Assembly (NCBI GenBank): GCA_964035545.1 | Contig: OZ037772.1 | Location: 8,080,889-8,144,888 of the forward strand | Length of the DNA: 64,000 bases | Source: Bugula neritina | Lineage: Eukaryota > Bryozoa > Gymnolaemata > Cheilostomatida > Bugulidae | Direction: 5' to 3' | Shown: positions 11,901 through 22,260 of the stretch, piece by piece | Position numbering within the stretch: the stretch's first letter is position 1 | Layout: every line of letters starts with the position of its first letter | Program-made: the position numbers and the translations under genes | The notes under the pieces: generated by a model | The model's database searches: none | What the model was told of the DNA's origin: nothing | Seen by the model: the letters and a program-made list of their open reading frames with translations, nothing else

Positions 11901-14900
11901 TGGCCAAAAACTCATATACATCAACAGCTAAATTGTCAAAGAGCTAAAAACTGGAGATTTCGAGTGTGTATTGCAAGTAAAATGACCTCTATACAGTACA
12001 TGGCAGTACATATACGATACATAAGACAGAGTATATACAATACATAAGACAGAGTATATACAATACATAAGACAGAGTATATACAGTACATAAGACAGAG
12101 TATATACAATACATAAGACAGAGTATATACAATACAAGACAGAGTATATACAATACATAAGACAGAGTATATACAATCATAAGACAGAGTATATACAATA
12201 CATAAGACAGAGTACATACAATACAAGACAGAGTATATACAATACATAAGACAGAGTATATACAGTACATAAGACAGAGTATATACAATACATAAGACAG
12301 AGTATATACAGTACATAAGACAGAGTATATACAGTACATAAGACAGAGTATATACAATACATAAGACAGAGTATATACAGTACATAAGACAGAGTATATA
12401 CAATACATAAGACAGAGTATATACAGTACATAAGACAGAGTATATACAATACATAAGACAGAGTATATACAGTACATAAGACAGAGTATATACAATACAT
12501 AAGACAGAGTATATACAGTACATAAGACAGAGTATATACAATACACAAGACAGAGTGGTAAAGTACCTATGAAACCCAACTGCGAGAACTCCAGAAGTTC
12601 CCACCTCTCCTGGGAAGCTGCGTACTGCATCATCTGCTTGATATACGCTGGCTTAGCAGATATGTCGTCTTCCAGCTGCGTATAATAGTAATACCGTATT
12701 ACAATACAGATTATAGTAATACCGTATTATAATACTACAATAGACATTACAGTGATAACATAATACAGCAATACCATATTACAATACACATTAAAATATA
12801 TAACACTGCTAAGGCTACGTCATAACAAGAAACATACTATACATATATTCCACTAAATATAATATAATATAAATATAATAATACTTAACCTACATATATA
12901 ATAATATACATAACCTACAAATATTATAATATAATATACACAACCTACAAATATTATAATATAAGAATACATAACATATATATGTATGATAATATAATAA
13001 TAAAATATATACATATATATGCACACACTGACCTGTACGTATAGGGTAGCCTTGAAGCTACAATACAGCATCATAAAAGAATAATCCAAGTTTTGTTTAG
13101 TTCTCCACCTAAAAGTAAGTCGGGGACCCAGTCTATTAATTAATACGATGTACAGTTCAAACATCATGTGACATAGCTTAATGAAACGTACTGCAAAGTT
13201 ATGCAATTTCATCTAACTTAATTTAATATAAAGTAATGCGGTTTAATGTAATGCCACATAATGCAATGTAATGCAACATAATGCAATGTAATGTAATTTA
13301 AATACAATGTAAGATGGCGGTAACTCACCTTGACCGCTCCGCGCTGTCCCCCCACTTGCTTGGGAGATGATTGAGGTTTGGGTACCACTTCGCTGGAGGC
13401 TGGATAACCTCCAGGATACCATTATCAACCTCTTGGCGAAAACTGCAACAGAAATTGTGCTGCTTAGTGTAACTTTAGGATTCCCTTCACGTGACTTTAG
13501 GGGGATTCCATTCATGTGACTTTGGGGGATTCCATTCATGTGACTTTGGGGGATTCCATTCATGTGACTTTGGGGGATTCCATTCATGTGACTTTGGGGG
13601 ATTCCATTCATGTGACTTTGGGGGATTCCATTCATGTGACTTTGGGGGATTCCATTCATGTGACTTTGGGGGATTCCATTCGAGGGAGCAGCTGTAGTCT
13701 AGGGGTTAAAGCGTTTGCTTAGTAAACCTAAAGTCATGGGTTTGAACCCCGACAAAGGCAATTGTTAGGAAGAGCACTCAGTCATAATTGCTCCTGAATA
13801 AGTCTTTGGCCCAGTTTAACAAAAACCCTTTCCATCAGGGGTTTTCTCACAGGAATAGCGACTATAAATTTGAGTGAGTTTTTTCATGTAACTTTGTGGA
13901 AGCTTGGGGCCACACACAAAGAGAAAATTTACTAGCCAATAATATTTGCGCTTGACTTTACTGCTTGCCTACAGCACTCGTATTTCTATAGCTATGCCTG
14001 ATGAGAAAAGATGACTGCGGATAATAAAAGAAGAGACAAACTAATTAGCTAAAAAGAGCTTATTTTAAATCTAACTCCCTATTTTCAATGATGCGCAGCA
14101 ATTTAACAGGATAAGTTGTAAAACTAAATGCAAAAAATTGGGCTCAAGAAAGTTATTAGCCAATTAGGTGCGGTGACAAAAACAATTCGCACAGGTCTTT
14201 CGTCACTTTCACGGCATGATATCCGCAAAAATGGCGTCTTTTTCCACCTGTGTAGAATTTTGTCAATGGCAATTGCCAAAGTTGGTCTAATGTGGCACCA
14301 AGTGAAGAGAATACACAGTATAGCCGCAGTTCTAAGAAACAAGCCTTACTTTTGGGACACCATCTTAGAGACAGTATCAAACTCGGTAGAATTGAACGGT
14401 TCAGCTACCATCACTACCAGTACCACTTTCTCTCTTTCCTCTGAACTTAGTTGAGAGATAAGGGATCGTAATGTACCTTCTAAATAGTCCTGTTTGTTCC
14501 TATGTACATGCGGGATGGCTAAAACCATCTCGACTACAATAGATGTTGCAGAGTAGGAAATGAGGCTACAGGAATATTTAAAACCAGTTGATAATTCCAT
14601 GCAAAGTAGAAACACAGATGAGTTATATTATATTATACTGAGTTATATTATATTATACTGAGTTATATTATATTATACTGAGTTATATTATATTATACTG
14701 AGTTATATTATATTATACTGAGTTATATTATATTATACTGAGTTATATTATATTATACTGAGTTATATTATATTATGCTGAGTTATATTATATAATGAAG
14801 CTCTTTCAGTAAATAATATCACCAACTGCACAAATTAATAACCTACAAAAAATACCACAGTAATATGATTTCACCACTTTAATTAATCAGCAACTTAAAA

Positions 14901-17900
14901 AGCAACTTAACAAGCAACTTATTAGGCAACTTAACAAGCAACTTATTAGGCAACTTAACAAGCAAATCAATCAGCAAATGAACCAACAAACCTTCTTTGC
15001 TGATATTTCCAAACTTTTTCTGCGGTGACAGAAAGCTGATATTGTATTCTAGATGGGGCATGAGTAGAAAGAGATTTGGTACTTTCTTTAGAATTATCAT
15101 ATCTTTACTATATCCAGTGATAGCAGCAGTACTACAAGTATATATACAATATATATTATATATCTAGTGCTGTACTATAAGTTTATATACAATATATAGT
15201 ATATAGTATATATAGTGATATAATATAAGTATATATATACAATATAGTATAATATATAAGTAACTGACTCATTACCTATCCATGCTCACAGATAAATTTT
15301 TTCCTAAATGCTGTACTTGAGATTTCAGTTTGACCAACTCATAATTTTTCTCTATAAGTTTATCATTTAGATACTCCAGTTTGCTTCCCATCCTTTCAAT
15401 AGACAAGGGTGCTGTAAATAGAGATTACGCACTAAGTAGCAGTGTCACTGCAATACCACACGGGGGTCACAGCCAACTACACACAGATAAAATTTGCGAT
15501 CATAATTTTTTATTACAAGAGAAGACAATTTTACCAACTGAATCCAATACAATTCCACAGTCATGTGTATAGTATATAGATTTAGCTGTGTTAATGTGAA
15601 ATATTACCTCTGATGAGAAAGAGGACAACCCTAACCAGTTTCTTTTCAACTTGAGTTATAATATATTTAAATAGAGAACTAAGTTAATTTCTAGGCGTGG
15701 GGCAGGGAATTCCCATGCATACGCATACATAATAATATGTTAATATGTTTTATGAGTCTAGTGCTGGGATTCCCCAGTAGCTTCTATAATCTCTAGTGTC
15801 ACAGTCTTATTCCTGGTGGACCCAGAAGTTTTTACAAATCATTTTACCTAATTTAGTACACACTAGACACAACTCTATAGGGGACACAACTCTAAAATCA
15901 GTTTGCTTCAGTCTAGCTAGATCCTTATCGGAGAAGAGTGGCTATTATAAAATATTGCTTCAGTTTGCTTCAGTCTAGCTAGATCCTTATCGGAGAAGAG
16001 TGGCTATTATAAAATATGCGGGTCATTTACTTAATTTAGTATACACTTGAGATCTCTAGCTTTTAGCTATTTTTCACAATTTTTTAATAAATTGGGATAT
16101 ACGCTATACTATGGTCTTTTTCATCATATATATATATTTAGCTCATATGACAACGCCGTTGCTCCTTAATGATGCAGAACCCCTCCCAGCCTTTTTTTGT
16201 TACGCATAGTTAGAATCGGCACATAAATTTACCCCATATAGTAAATTTTCATGAAAGTTGAGTAAAGTTCAATTTCTGCTCCTAATTTGCTAATGTGTGA
16301 CTAAAAAAGTAAAAGATATCAGGATGTAGTGAATTACTAGAAGACAGAATGCTCAATAATAATGCTAGTATGTGGAGATGTACGGTGAAATGACAAGCAA
16401 TAGAGAAATTGAGAAAAGCCTGTGTTCTTGATTGAAAATGTAGCCAAGGAAGCAATTTCAACCCCCACCCCACACTAAAATTCAATGAAAAAATAAAGAA
16501 CTTAGGCTATCTTAATTACTCCACTACTAATCCTACATGACCAGCAGACTCAAAAGGTTAGTATTCCGATATCGACTAAACTAACTGTTTGAGCAGGTTA
16601 CACACACCATTGCAATCATTTACAGAGATGTTACTGGTTATCAAGTTTATGAAATACACGGAACTAACTGCAACATGATGTGAATATGACAAACTTTCAT
16701 ATTTAACCAGGAAGTGTAAGCAAACCACACAGATAAGATTTGCCTTTAAAATGCAAATCTTGCCAATAGTAGCTCTCAACACATCTAGGTGAAAATTCAA
16801 ATAGACCGTGTAAAACTCAGCCAATCAGAGGTGTGTGTACCGACTCCTATATCGCACCATTATAACTTATACAAAATTTTCCAAACTGTTCATTTGAAAA
16901 ATAATTGTACAACTTTTGCTACGTGCATGAATTTATTTCATAACACGGGTTTTCAGTTCATTTTTTCGATTTTTAAAACTAATTGTTAGTTAATGGCAAT
17001 TTAAAATTGTAATTGTGCTGATAGACCCGAGTGAGTTATACCACAGCAGCTGTTGCTGCTTGACATAGGCGTGCCTCATTTTTATCGATACAATGTGAAT
17101 AATTTAGATCTCTGGCAGTTAGGCTGAATACTGAAGTAGATAAAAGATTCCAGTTGAAATTTGCATATGATAATTTAATATTTTATGAGCAATATAGCGT
17201 CAAATATTCTTTAAAAGCATTGTAACAGTTTTGAAGTTCATGAGAAATAAATGACGCAGAACCAGAAATGTTTGTTATAAAAATTATCACAAGTCAGTTT
17301 GAAGAGAAAAGCGTAATGACCCTTGTCCTAGCTAATCACAAACATCTATTATACTAATGTGACGGAACAGAGAGTATCTGTGGTCTAGAGACGTGTTTTA
17401 TATTGTGGAAAAAGAGCAAGTATGACTGAATAGAACTTTCTAACATTTAGACTAGCCTTTACTGGGATTCCACCCCATGACCTCCAACTATCAGACTATA
17501 GTCTAACACACTTTGCTGTATCTTAGGCTGTACCGTAAAATTTGAGCCATTTTTAATGTGTCCTGGCTGAAGTTTTCAAACTTCGCTATTGGGTACGATC
17601 TATAAAATCTCTTGGGACATTTATACCCAATAAGTTGAAGTGAACATCTTTCTGCCCAATAGGAGCCCGGCGCAATTTTTTTTAATCGAGCAGTGGCTTG
17701 ATCTTGACATACCACAACCCATAGAGGAAGGTCACAAATTTGTAAAAATGGATTAATTTTACGTTACGGCCTACGGTGCGGCAGAGTGTGTTTGGGCTTT
17801 AGGGGGTTTACCACTACTAGTTTTACCTCTGCCACGTTTGATAAGTAAAGCCATTTGTCTCTTGCAAAGACCAGCTAGGGACAGGGTAAGTGTGATGAAA

Positions 17901-18161
17901 TAGACAACATGCTGTCAAATTTTAACATTCAGAAATAAAATTTTAGTGAAAATATTCTATGTACATAGCCCAAGCTAAAAACTTCACGAAGTAAATATGG
18001 AGAACAGAGGCTAGGCCTTATAAACATCTCTCACCTGACTGGTTGAAGTCGTTGCCATTAGCTTCTGTATACGTCTGTTTAGGATAAAAAGCATAGAAGG
18101 TGATCAGACATACGCCCCATAATGAGCCGACCAAGACTGTCTTGACACTCAGTCTAGCCAT
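5917..18161 (-). CDS. MGAT4: Alpha-1,3-mannosyl-glycoprotein 4-beta-N-acetylglucosaminyltransferase (GnT-IV, MGAT4A/B type)
   Basis: Golgi type II glycosyltransferase that adds a beta-1,4 GlcNAc branch to the core alpha-1,3 mannose of N-glycans. Exons (high to low): 18161-18035, 15411-15276, 15107-14992, 14533-14350, 13442-13329, 13108-13033, 12675-12567, 11759-11641, 9079-8975, 7842-7631, 7475-7336, 6719-6571, 5931-5917. All phases close, giving 533 aa (human MGAT4A, from memory, is 535). Exon 1 gives a short cytosolic tail and a signal anchor (about residues 7-24). Exon 2 is coiled-coil-like. Exon 4 reads [10 protein letters not shown], matching the family's MGIPTVKR. Exon 7 opens with the metal-binding LEDD (residues 252-255) followed by [10 protein letters not shown]. 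Exon 9 has [14 protein letters not shown], and exon 10 starts the C-terminal lectin-like region. The last coding exon is only 15 nt (ICIH, stop), chosen because NEICIH matches the family ending NEIxI; it is the least certain exon. Introns are packed with tandem repeats and transposons. Confidence 0.93.
6212..6553. repeat. Tandem repeat, 25-bp unit, about 14 copies, in MGAT4 intron 12
   Basis: Unit AGCTGAAGGTGGGATAGACT with AACCC/AACGC. The array comes within about 20 bp of the exon 12 splice donor (GTGAGT at 6570-6565). Confidence 0.93.
6800..7159. mobile_element. MITE (CACTGCGTTTCCAT family) split by a SINE
   Basis: Left half starts CACTACGTTTCCATGA with TTATAATGCAAATGGAT. Right half ends TTCGCATAATATTCATGGAAACACAGTG. 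The terminal inverted repeats match the intact copies at 10849-11011 and 58570-58727. The SINE at 6868-7087 interrupts it. Confidence 0.85.
6868..7087 (+). mobile_element. tRNA-derived SINE with 15-bp target duplication
   Basis: Flanked by ATGGAAACAGTTACA (6853-6867) and ATGGAAACAATTACA (7088-7102). The head carries GTGGTCTAGGGGTTAGAGC (A-box side) and GGGTTCGAACCCCG (B box). The body has GTGATGTTAGGAAGAGCATC and CATAATTGCTCCTGTGCCCC. The 3' end is GACTATAAACTTGCGTGAG plus T-rich sequence. Inserted in MGAT4 intron 11. Confidence 0.92.
7491..7613. repeat. Tandem repeat, 17-bp unit, about 7 copies, MGAT4 intron 10
   Basis: Unit GAGTAATGCAGACGTGT with variants. The intron is short, so the array fills nearly all of it between exons 10 and 11. 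Confidence 0.92.
8241..8560. mobile_element. MITE-like element with about 25-bp imperfect terminal inverted repeats
   Basis: Left end AAGGCCCGGCCACACACTTA; the right end read in reverse is AAGGCCTGGCCACACGCTTG. About 320 bp, no coding capacity, in MGAT4 intron 9. A target duplication is not clear and I do not assign a superfamily. Confidence 0.75.
8621..8932. mobile_element. Foldback element with nested inverted arms
   Basis: Outer arms 8621-8658 and 8895-8932 share AATTAAGAGTTG / CCTCCCAAAGTGAA. Inner arms 8766-8826 and 8838-8894 share AATAAACTTGAAAGCATTTT and GAGCAATGCTG around an 11-bp loop. About 105 bp of unmatched sequence (8660-8765) splits the left arm. It ends about 40 bp from the donor of MGAT4 exon 9. 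Confidence 0.78.
10207..10308. repeat. TG/CATG-rich microsatellite
   Basis: Runs of TGTATG, CATGCATG and TGTGCG. The ORFs on both strands here are artefacts of it. Confidence 0.9.
10508..10640. repeat. Interspersed repeat, family E (also 28075-28195)
   Basis: Shares ATATCACAGACATGAAAACA, TCAGTGTAAATACTGGC-type sequence and ATAAGTAGACATGAACAAAA with the ZER1 intron 9 copy. Confidence 0.75.
10849..11011. mobile_element. MITE, CACTGCGTTTCCAT family, intact copy
   Basis: Starts CACTGCGTTTCCATGA with CATTATGCAAATGGAT and ends TCGCATAATACGAATTGATG GAAACGAAGTG. 163 bp, no coding capacity, in MGAT4 intron 8. Confidence 0.87.
11455..11640. repeat. Tandem repeat, about 30-33 bp, ending on the MGAT4 exon 8 donor
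   Basis: Unit TTATAATGATGAGCTGTAAC plus TGTGACTCACCC. The minus-strand donor GTGAGT (11640-11635) is itself the ACTCAC of the last unit, so the repeat includes splice-donor-like copies. Confidence 0.88.
12016..12555. repeat. Tandem repeat, 23-bp unit, about 23 copies, MGAT4 intron 7
   Basis: Unit ATAAGACAGAGTATATACAR plus TAC. It runs to within 12 bp of the exon 7 donor. The 222-aa and 214-aa open frames here are repeat translations. Confidence 0.95.
13496..13681. repeat. Tandem repeat, 24-bp unit, about 8 copies, MGAT4 intron 4
   Basis: Unit GGGGGATTCCATTCATGTGA plus CTTT. The period of 24 keeps frames open (8-aa repeats) but no gene is implied. A SINE is inserted at its end. Confidence 0.95.
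13682..13887 (+). mobile_element. tRNA-derived SINE inserted in minisatellite
   Basis: Head GAGCAGCTGTAGTCTAGGGG, B box GGGTTTGAACCCCGAC, 3' end GACTATAAATTTGAGTGAG plus T run. The minisatellite phrase CATGTAACTTTG resumes straight after it. Confidence 0.87.
14624..14791. repeat. Tandem repeat, 20-bp unit, about 8 copies, MGAT4 intron 3
   Basis: Near-perfect AGTTATATTATATTATACTG units. Confidence 0.95.
14882..14985. repeat. Tandem repeat, 24-bp unit, MGAT4 intron 3
   Basis: Units of CAACTTAACAAGCAACTTAT plus TAGG, ending next to the exon 3 donor at 14991. Confidence 0.88.
15896..16018. repeat. Direct duplication of about 58 bp, MGAT4 intron 1
   Basis: AGTTTGCTTCAGTCTAGCTA through GTGGCTATTATAAAATAT occurs twice in a row and almost identically, which suggests recent origin. 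Confidence 0.9.
16016..16090. repeat. Interspersed repeat, family G (also about 15836-15870 and 63738-63805)
   Basis: Shares GGTCATTTACTTAATTTAGT and TTTTAGCTATTTTTCACAAT with the copy near the right end of the window. Confidence 0.72.
16395..16545. repeat. Interspersed repeat, family F
   Basis: AAGCCTGTGTTCT ... GAACTTAGGCTATCT ... CTCCACTACTA recurs at 19670-19825 and partly at 34795-34865. Reverse-strand relatives are at 31875-32020 and, weaker, 42630-42770. Confidence 0.7.
17443..17513 (-). mobile_element. Degenerate SINE fragment
   Basis: ATGACTG, ACTTTCTAACAT, GCCTTTACTGGGATTCCACC and CATGACCTCC follow the head of the SINE family read in reverse. Confidence 0.6.
17549..17713 (-). repeat. 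Interspersed repeat, family H, inverted relative to 18535-18702
   Basis: Shares, in reverse, TTTGAAAACTTCAGCC-type sequence, a CCAATA core and the AATCGAGCAGTGGCTTGAT end with the copy at 18535. A third partial copy lies at about 43608-43655. Confidence 0.8.
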
Positions 18162-18429
18162 ATCAGCAAGAGCACAGGCTACCTCGCGTGACCTTCGCTC
18201 ATGATCCAAGGCTACGAAGTTAGCGCCTACATACATAATAAAATAGTGAGTACACAGAGCAATGCTTGGCTATCATATATAATGGAGATGATGACACTAG
18301 TAAGAGAAACCCCACAATGCCCTTCAGGAAAACTGGTAACAATTTGTAATGTTTGTGGTATTTAAATATTGTTTGTTTCCTACAAAAAGAGAGCCTGGAA
18401 AAGATAATTCAGCTGAAAACAAGATAAGA

Positions 18430-18515
18430 GATGGCAACTAGTGCAAGAGCAGTAAATATAATATATCTTTACAAGATAGTGTGCTATCTTGTAAAAATAT
18501 CTTATATTCCCTGCT
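18430..18515. repeat. Hairpin-forming inverted repeat
   Basis: GAGCAGTAAATATAATATAT...TTTACAAGATAG faces CTATCTTGTAAA...TATATTCCCTGCTC around a few-base loop. Possible foldback element. Confidence 0.8.
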
Positions 18516-18534
18516 CTCGACTGTAGTCTGTCAA

Positions 18535-18702
18535 CCCCATCAAGCACTGCTTGATTAAAAAATGTTGGGGGGGGATTCCTATTGGACAGAAAAACTTTTG
18601 CGTCAACTCATTGGATATAATTGTCCAATAAAGTGTCGTAGATCGTACCTAATAGCAGACTTTGAAAACTTCAGCCCGGACACATTAAAAATGGCTGATA
18701 TT
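18535..18702 (+). repeat. Interspersed repeat, family H, forward copy
   Basis: Runs from AGCACTGCTTGATTAAAAAA through CCTATTGGACAG and CTTTGAAAACTTCAGCC to ACACATTAAAAATGGCTGA. It lies upstream of MGAT4 exon 1, while its inverted mate lies in MGAT4 intron 1. Confidence 0.8.
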
Positions 18703-21470
18703 TCATGGTTACAGGTTACAGCTTACATACGGTAAGTGTGAATGAGGGGATAATCTTATTAGTGGTTTATCATTCATTCTTATGTAGACTGTTATTTGCT
18801 TATTTCTACCACATAACCAGTTGTCATGGTATTTACTCATCCCCCGTTTTACTTGTTAAGTCAGTTGCCCGCTAGTGCTCTATCAATACAGTCATAGTAC
18901 ACAAACTATTTCAAATTCATGTTATCACAACCAAACACAAAACATAACAATGACATCAATAATGGCCTTTATTCGCATAATATAAATTGGGTCAGTGCAT
19001 TGCTACATCAACTGGTTTTTAAGAGTAATGTACATATGGTGGCGCTTTTGTATTGGCTTTCACAAAAGCTGCAATGTATTGTGTGAGCTTATAACAAATA
19101 GAAACCATACATCAATATTATGTTTACTTCAATGGCCATGATGCTGCTACTTTCTTAAAATCTCTAATTGCTCTGCAAATCTATAAGTTTACGGAGATGA
19201 CGCTAACATGGTGAGAATGAAACCGCTACAGCCATGGCTACTAATGATAGCACAGCAAAGGTTATTGTGGACTGAATACACAGAAAGTGATGACTTGCTA
19301 GCACAAGAAATAGATAACACTTTTTACTGTGACTGAGATGTTGATAGATTAAATGAATAAGATACAGTGGGCCGAGTAAATAAAATAATGACAAAACTGT
19401 CAATAAAGACTGATTATATGATCAGATAAACTAATGGTTACCAACACTGTGAGAACCCCTGGTGGAAAGGGCTTTTCAAAGTGGGCTAAGGACTTGTTCA
19501 CATGTGGCACAAGAGTAATTATGACTGGATGCTCTTTCTAACAATACCAATGGCCTTTACTGGGGTTCAAACTCATGACCTCATGTTTACTAAGCCAACA
19601 CTCCCTGCTTTTCATTAGTACTCTATTTACTTTTTAAGAACCCACTAAGCTGGACACTATGACATAGGTGCAGTAATAAAGAAATTGAAAAAAGCCTGTG
19701 TTCTATATTAAAAATGCAGCAAGAGAAGCTATGTCCCCACAAGAACTTTAGCCAGCGCCTCAAACAAATATTTAATAATAAAATCAAAGAACTTAGGCTA
19801 TCTCAATTTCTCCACTACTACTCCAACAAATCCGACATGCAAACAGAAAACTTATTATAGTAGACACTTTTTCAACCAGGTACTTGTCAACTCTGGTCAG
19901 ATAGACTCAGTTGGCATTCAGTAGAGAGTGGAGTGAAAATAGTGGAGAAGGAGAACAAATAATAAAGAGCAGATGGGGAGGTTGGGTAACAAATCTACAA
20001 CTTTTCAAATACTATCCCCCTGTTGGACAGCCCTGGTCTACAGTAACAACTTTTCACTATCTACAATCATCTGAAACTCTTTGCTACTCACTCCTATTAT
20101 TTGTAATGACAACCACATGGCATTTCTGTTTACACTAATATTATTAAATTGATTTAAACTGTAAGATGAATCATTTTATTTGGCACACTGAATTTGTCCG
20201 TTTTTTGTTAATGTGGGCTAAATAAAACAAAATAATACAGTTAAAACTGTTAAAACAGCGATTATTAGGCCAATTAATTATGAGATAATATAAATTATTG
20301 TGAAATATTTTATAGGTTATGAAAACATGGTTATTATTGATTACTAAAAGAAAATACCAACTGCTCTCTGTCTTTAAACTAAAAGACACACAAAATAATA
20401 GAGTGAAATTTGGGTAGACCACTTAGCCATTTGATGCAGTGCAGGGATGACAACTTCAACCCATGATAACTTTTGAAGTTAGTGTAAGACAAACATTTTC
20501 CAGTAGCAACACACCCTATCATCAAAGAAAGCTGATAATATGACTGTAAGTCAAAAAGAAGCCATTATATTCTAGCATATCCTCGTGGCAGATGGCCACG
20601 TACACCAAATATGATTCAGTAGTGATGAATAGTGTATTGGGTTGAAATAAGCACCAAATATGCCCGCATATCTTGCAGTTATACAAGACTTCGTCGTCAG
20701 ATTCACTGACCGCAAGTAGAAATCATGGCAATACTGGTAATCATTTAAAAACATACCAGCATATCAAATATCTCTGATTGAGTACTTGGATGAAAAACTA
20801 CTGGCTTAAAAACTTTAGCTAGTCTCAACTTTTCCAGAAGAAGGTCTTTAGTTTAAACAAAAGCCATGAGTGATAACCAAAATCATGTTCTCAAATAACA
20901 GAATATCATTTTAGCAAGACAAAGCTGCTTAAAACACTATTTAGGAGCAGTAGCGGAGAAATTGAGTTAGACAGGATAAAAGGAATGAATAGTTGTACTA
21001 GTAGAAAGAATGACGACACCCATATAATAACTGCGAATCATTGCAGAGTACCAGACTGATAAGAAATGTATTTCCTCCTCTACCTTCTAATATCCACACC
21101 AAAATAATAACCCTTTACAAAGAATAAGTCTAATAACAACAAACCTTAGGTTTGGGCATGCCAGAACAAAATGATGGAATACCTAGGAACAAGGTGCATC
21201 TCTTCAAAACATTTAAAATCAACAGAGAGTAGAACCAAAAAAGGTTTTTCACAAACGATTCCAAGAATCTAGAAAAAATTTACCTAAGGAATTTCATGTG
21301 ACAACCTGCAGAATTAAAATTTATTGTGATACAGAGTCAGTATAATAAAATTTCTATTGATACCCCCCTAAATTAATAATCACAATAAATATATTTATAA
21401 TGAATTAAAACAACGAGATTACCAACGAAATACTTATAATAAAATGTTACTAAATTAGTGAATAGGCTAA
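18703..21470. other. MGAT4/ZER1 head-to-head spacer, no gene seen
   Basis: The two genes diverge from 18161 and 24712. This part holds a SINE (19440-19611) and family F repeat (19670-19825). Promoters are not recognisable by eye. Confidence 0.5.
19440..19611 (-). mobile_element. tRNA-derived SINE, reverse copy
   Basis: GTGAGAACCCCTGGTGGAAAGG, AATTATGACTGGATGCTCTT, ACCAATGGCCTTTACTGGGG and TCAAACTCATGACCTCATGT are the family body and head read in reverse. Confidence 0.83.
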
Positions 21471-21474
21471 GGAT

Positions 21475-22260
21475 AACTATAGGCTAACTATACCTAAGTA
21501 TACGTATTAGTCTAAATATTAGTATTATAATTATTACCATTAGTTTAACTATCAGTATTACTATTACTATTAGTATTACTATGTCTATTATACTTGATAA
21601 AGTACAAAAATGAATAATATTATATTATTCATTTTTGTACTTTACTAAGTCTAATAGACATAGTAATACTAACACTAATAGTCACACTAATACTAATAAT
21701 TATAATACTAATAGTTATACTAATACTTACACTATTAATTACACGTACAGAAAACAAGTATACTTAGTAATAACTTAGTCTTATACTTATAGTATTACTA
21801 TTAGTAAAACTAAAAGTAGTACTAACACTAATACTAATAGTAATAGTAATTCTGAATTGCCTACGATGACTATTAGTATTAGATTTACTAATAATTATAA
21901 CTCTTTGACTATGAGACTAAGCATAACACTATGACTTATTCACTTATTGACTACCAGTATCACTACGGCTATAGCCTACAAGTACAAGTACAAGCCGTGA
22001 CGCGTGTCGGTGTACTCGATTACTAATCAAAATGATTATCATTACTATTAGTATTAGGATATAATTATTATTATCATTATATGCATTACGCTCATGCTGT
22101 AATTACTATTAGTATTAACATTACTATTGCTATTAGTAATATTAATAGTCATAGTATTACTATTAGTATTACTATTAGTAATGTTATACTTATAATAAAT
22201 AGTTATATTTATATTAACTATAACTATAACTATAAGAGTATAACTCATTAACTTTAAGTA
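21475..22260. repeat. Cryptic simple-sequence region (ACTAAT/AGTATT-rich)
   Basis: Irregular permutations of ACT, AAT and AGT triplets on both strands with many short palindromes. It includes the 50-bp-arm palindrome at 21571-21671. Confidence 0.8.
21571..21671. repeat. Near-perfect palindrome, arms about 50 bp
   Basis: TAGTATTACTATGTCTATTA ... AGTACAAAAATGAATAAT faces ATTATTCATTTTTGTACT ... TAATAGACATAGTAATACTA with almost no loop, centred at about 21621. It could extrude a cruciform. Confidence 0.9.

Noticed and set aside
11936-12633. Open frames of 222 and 214 aa on the minus strand
   Set aside because: They translate the 23-bp array ([12 protein letters not shown]...). The real coding signal there is only the 109-nt MGAT4 exon 7.
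13243-13722. MNGIPQSH / CDFGGFHS repeat ORFs
   Set aside because: 24-bp minisatellite in MGAT4 intron 4; no splice or family support.
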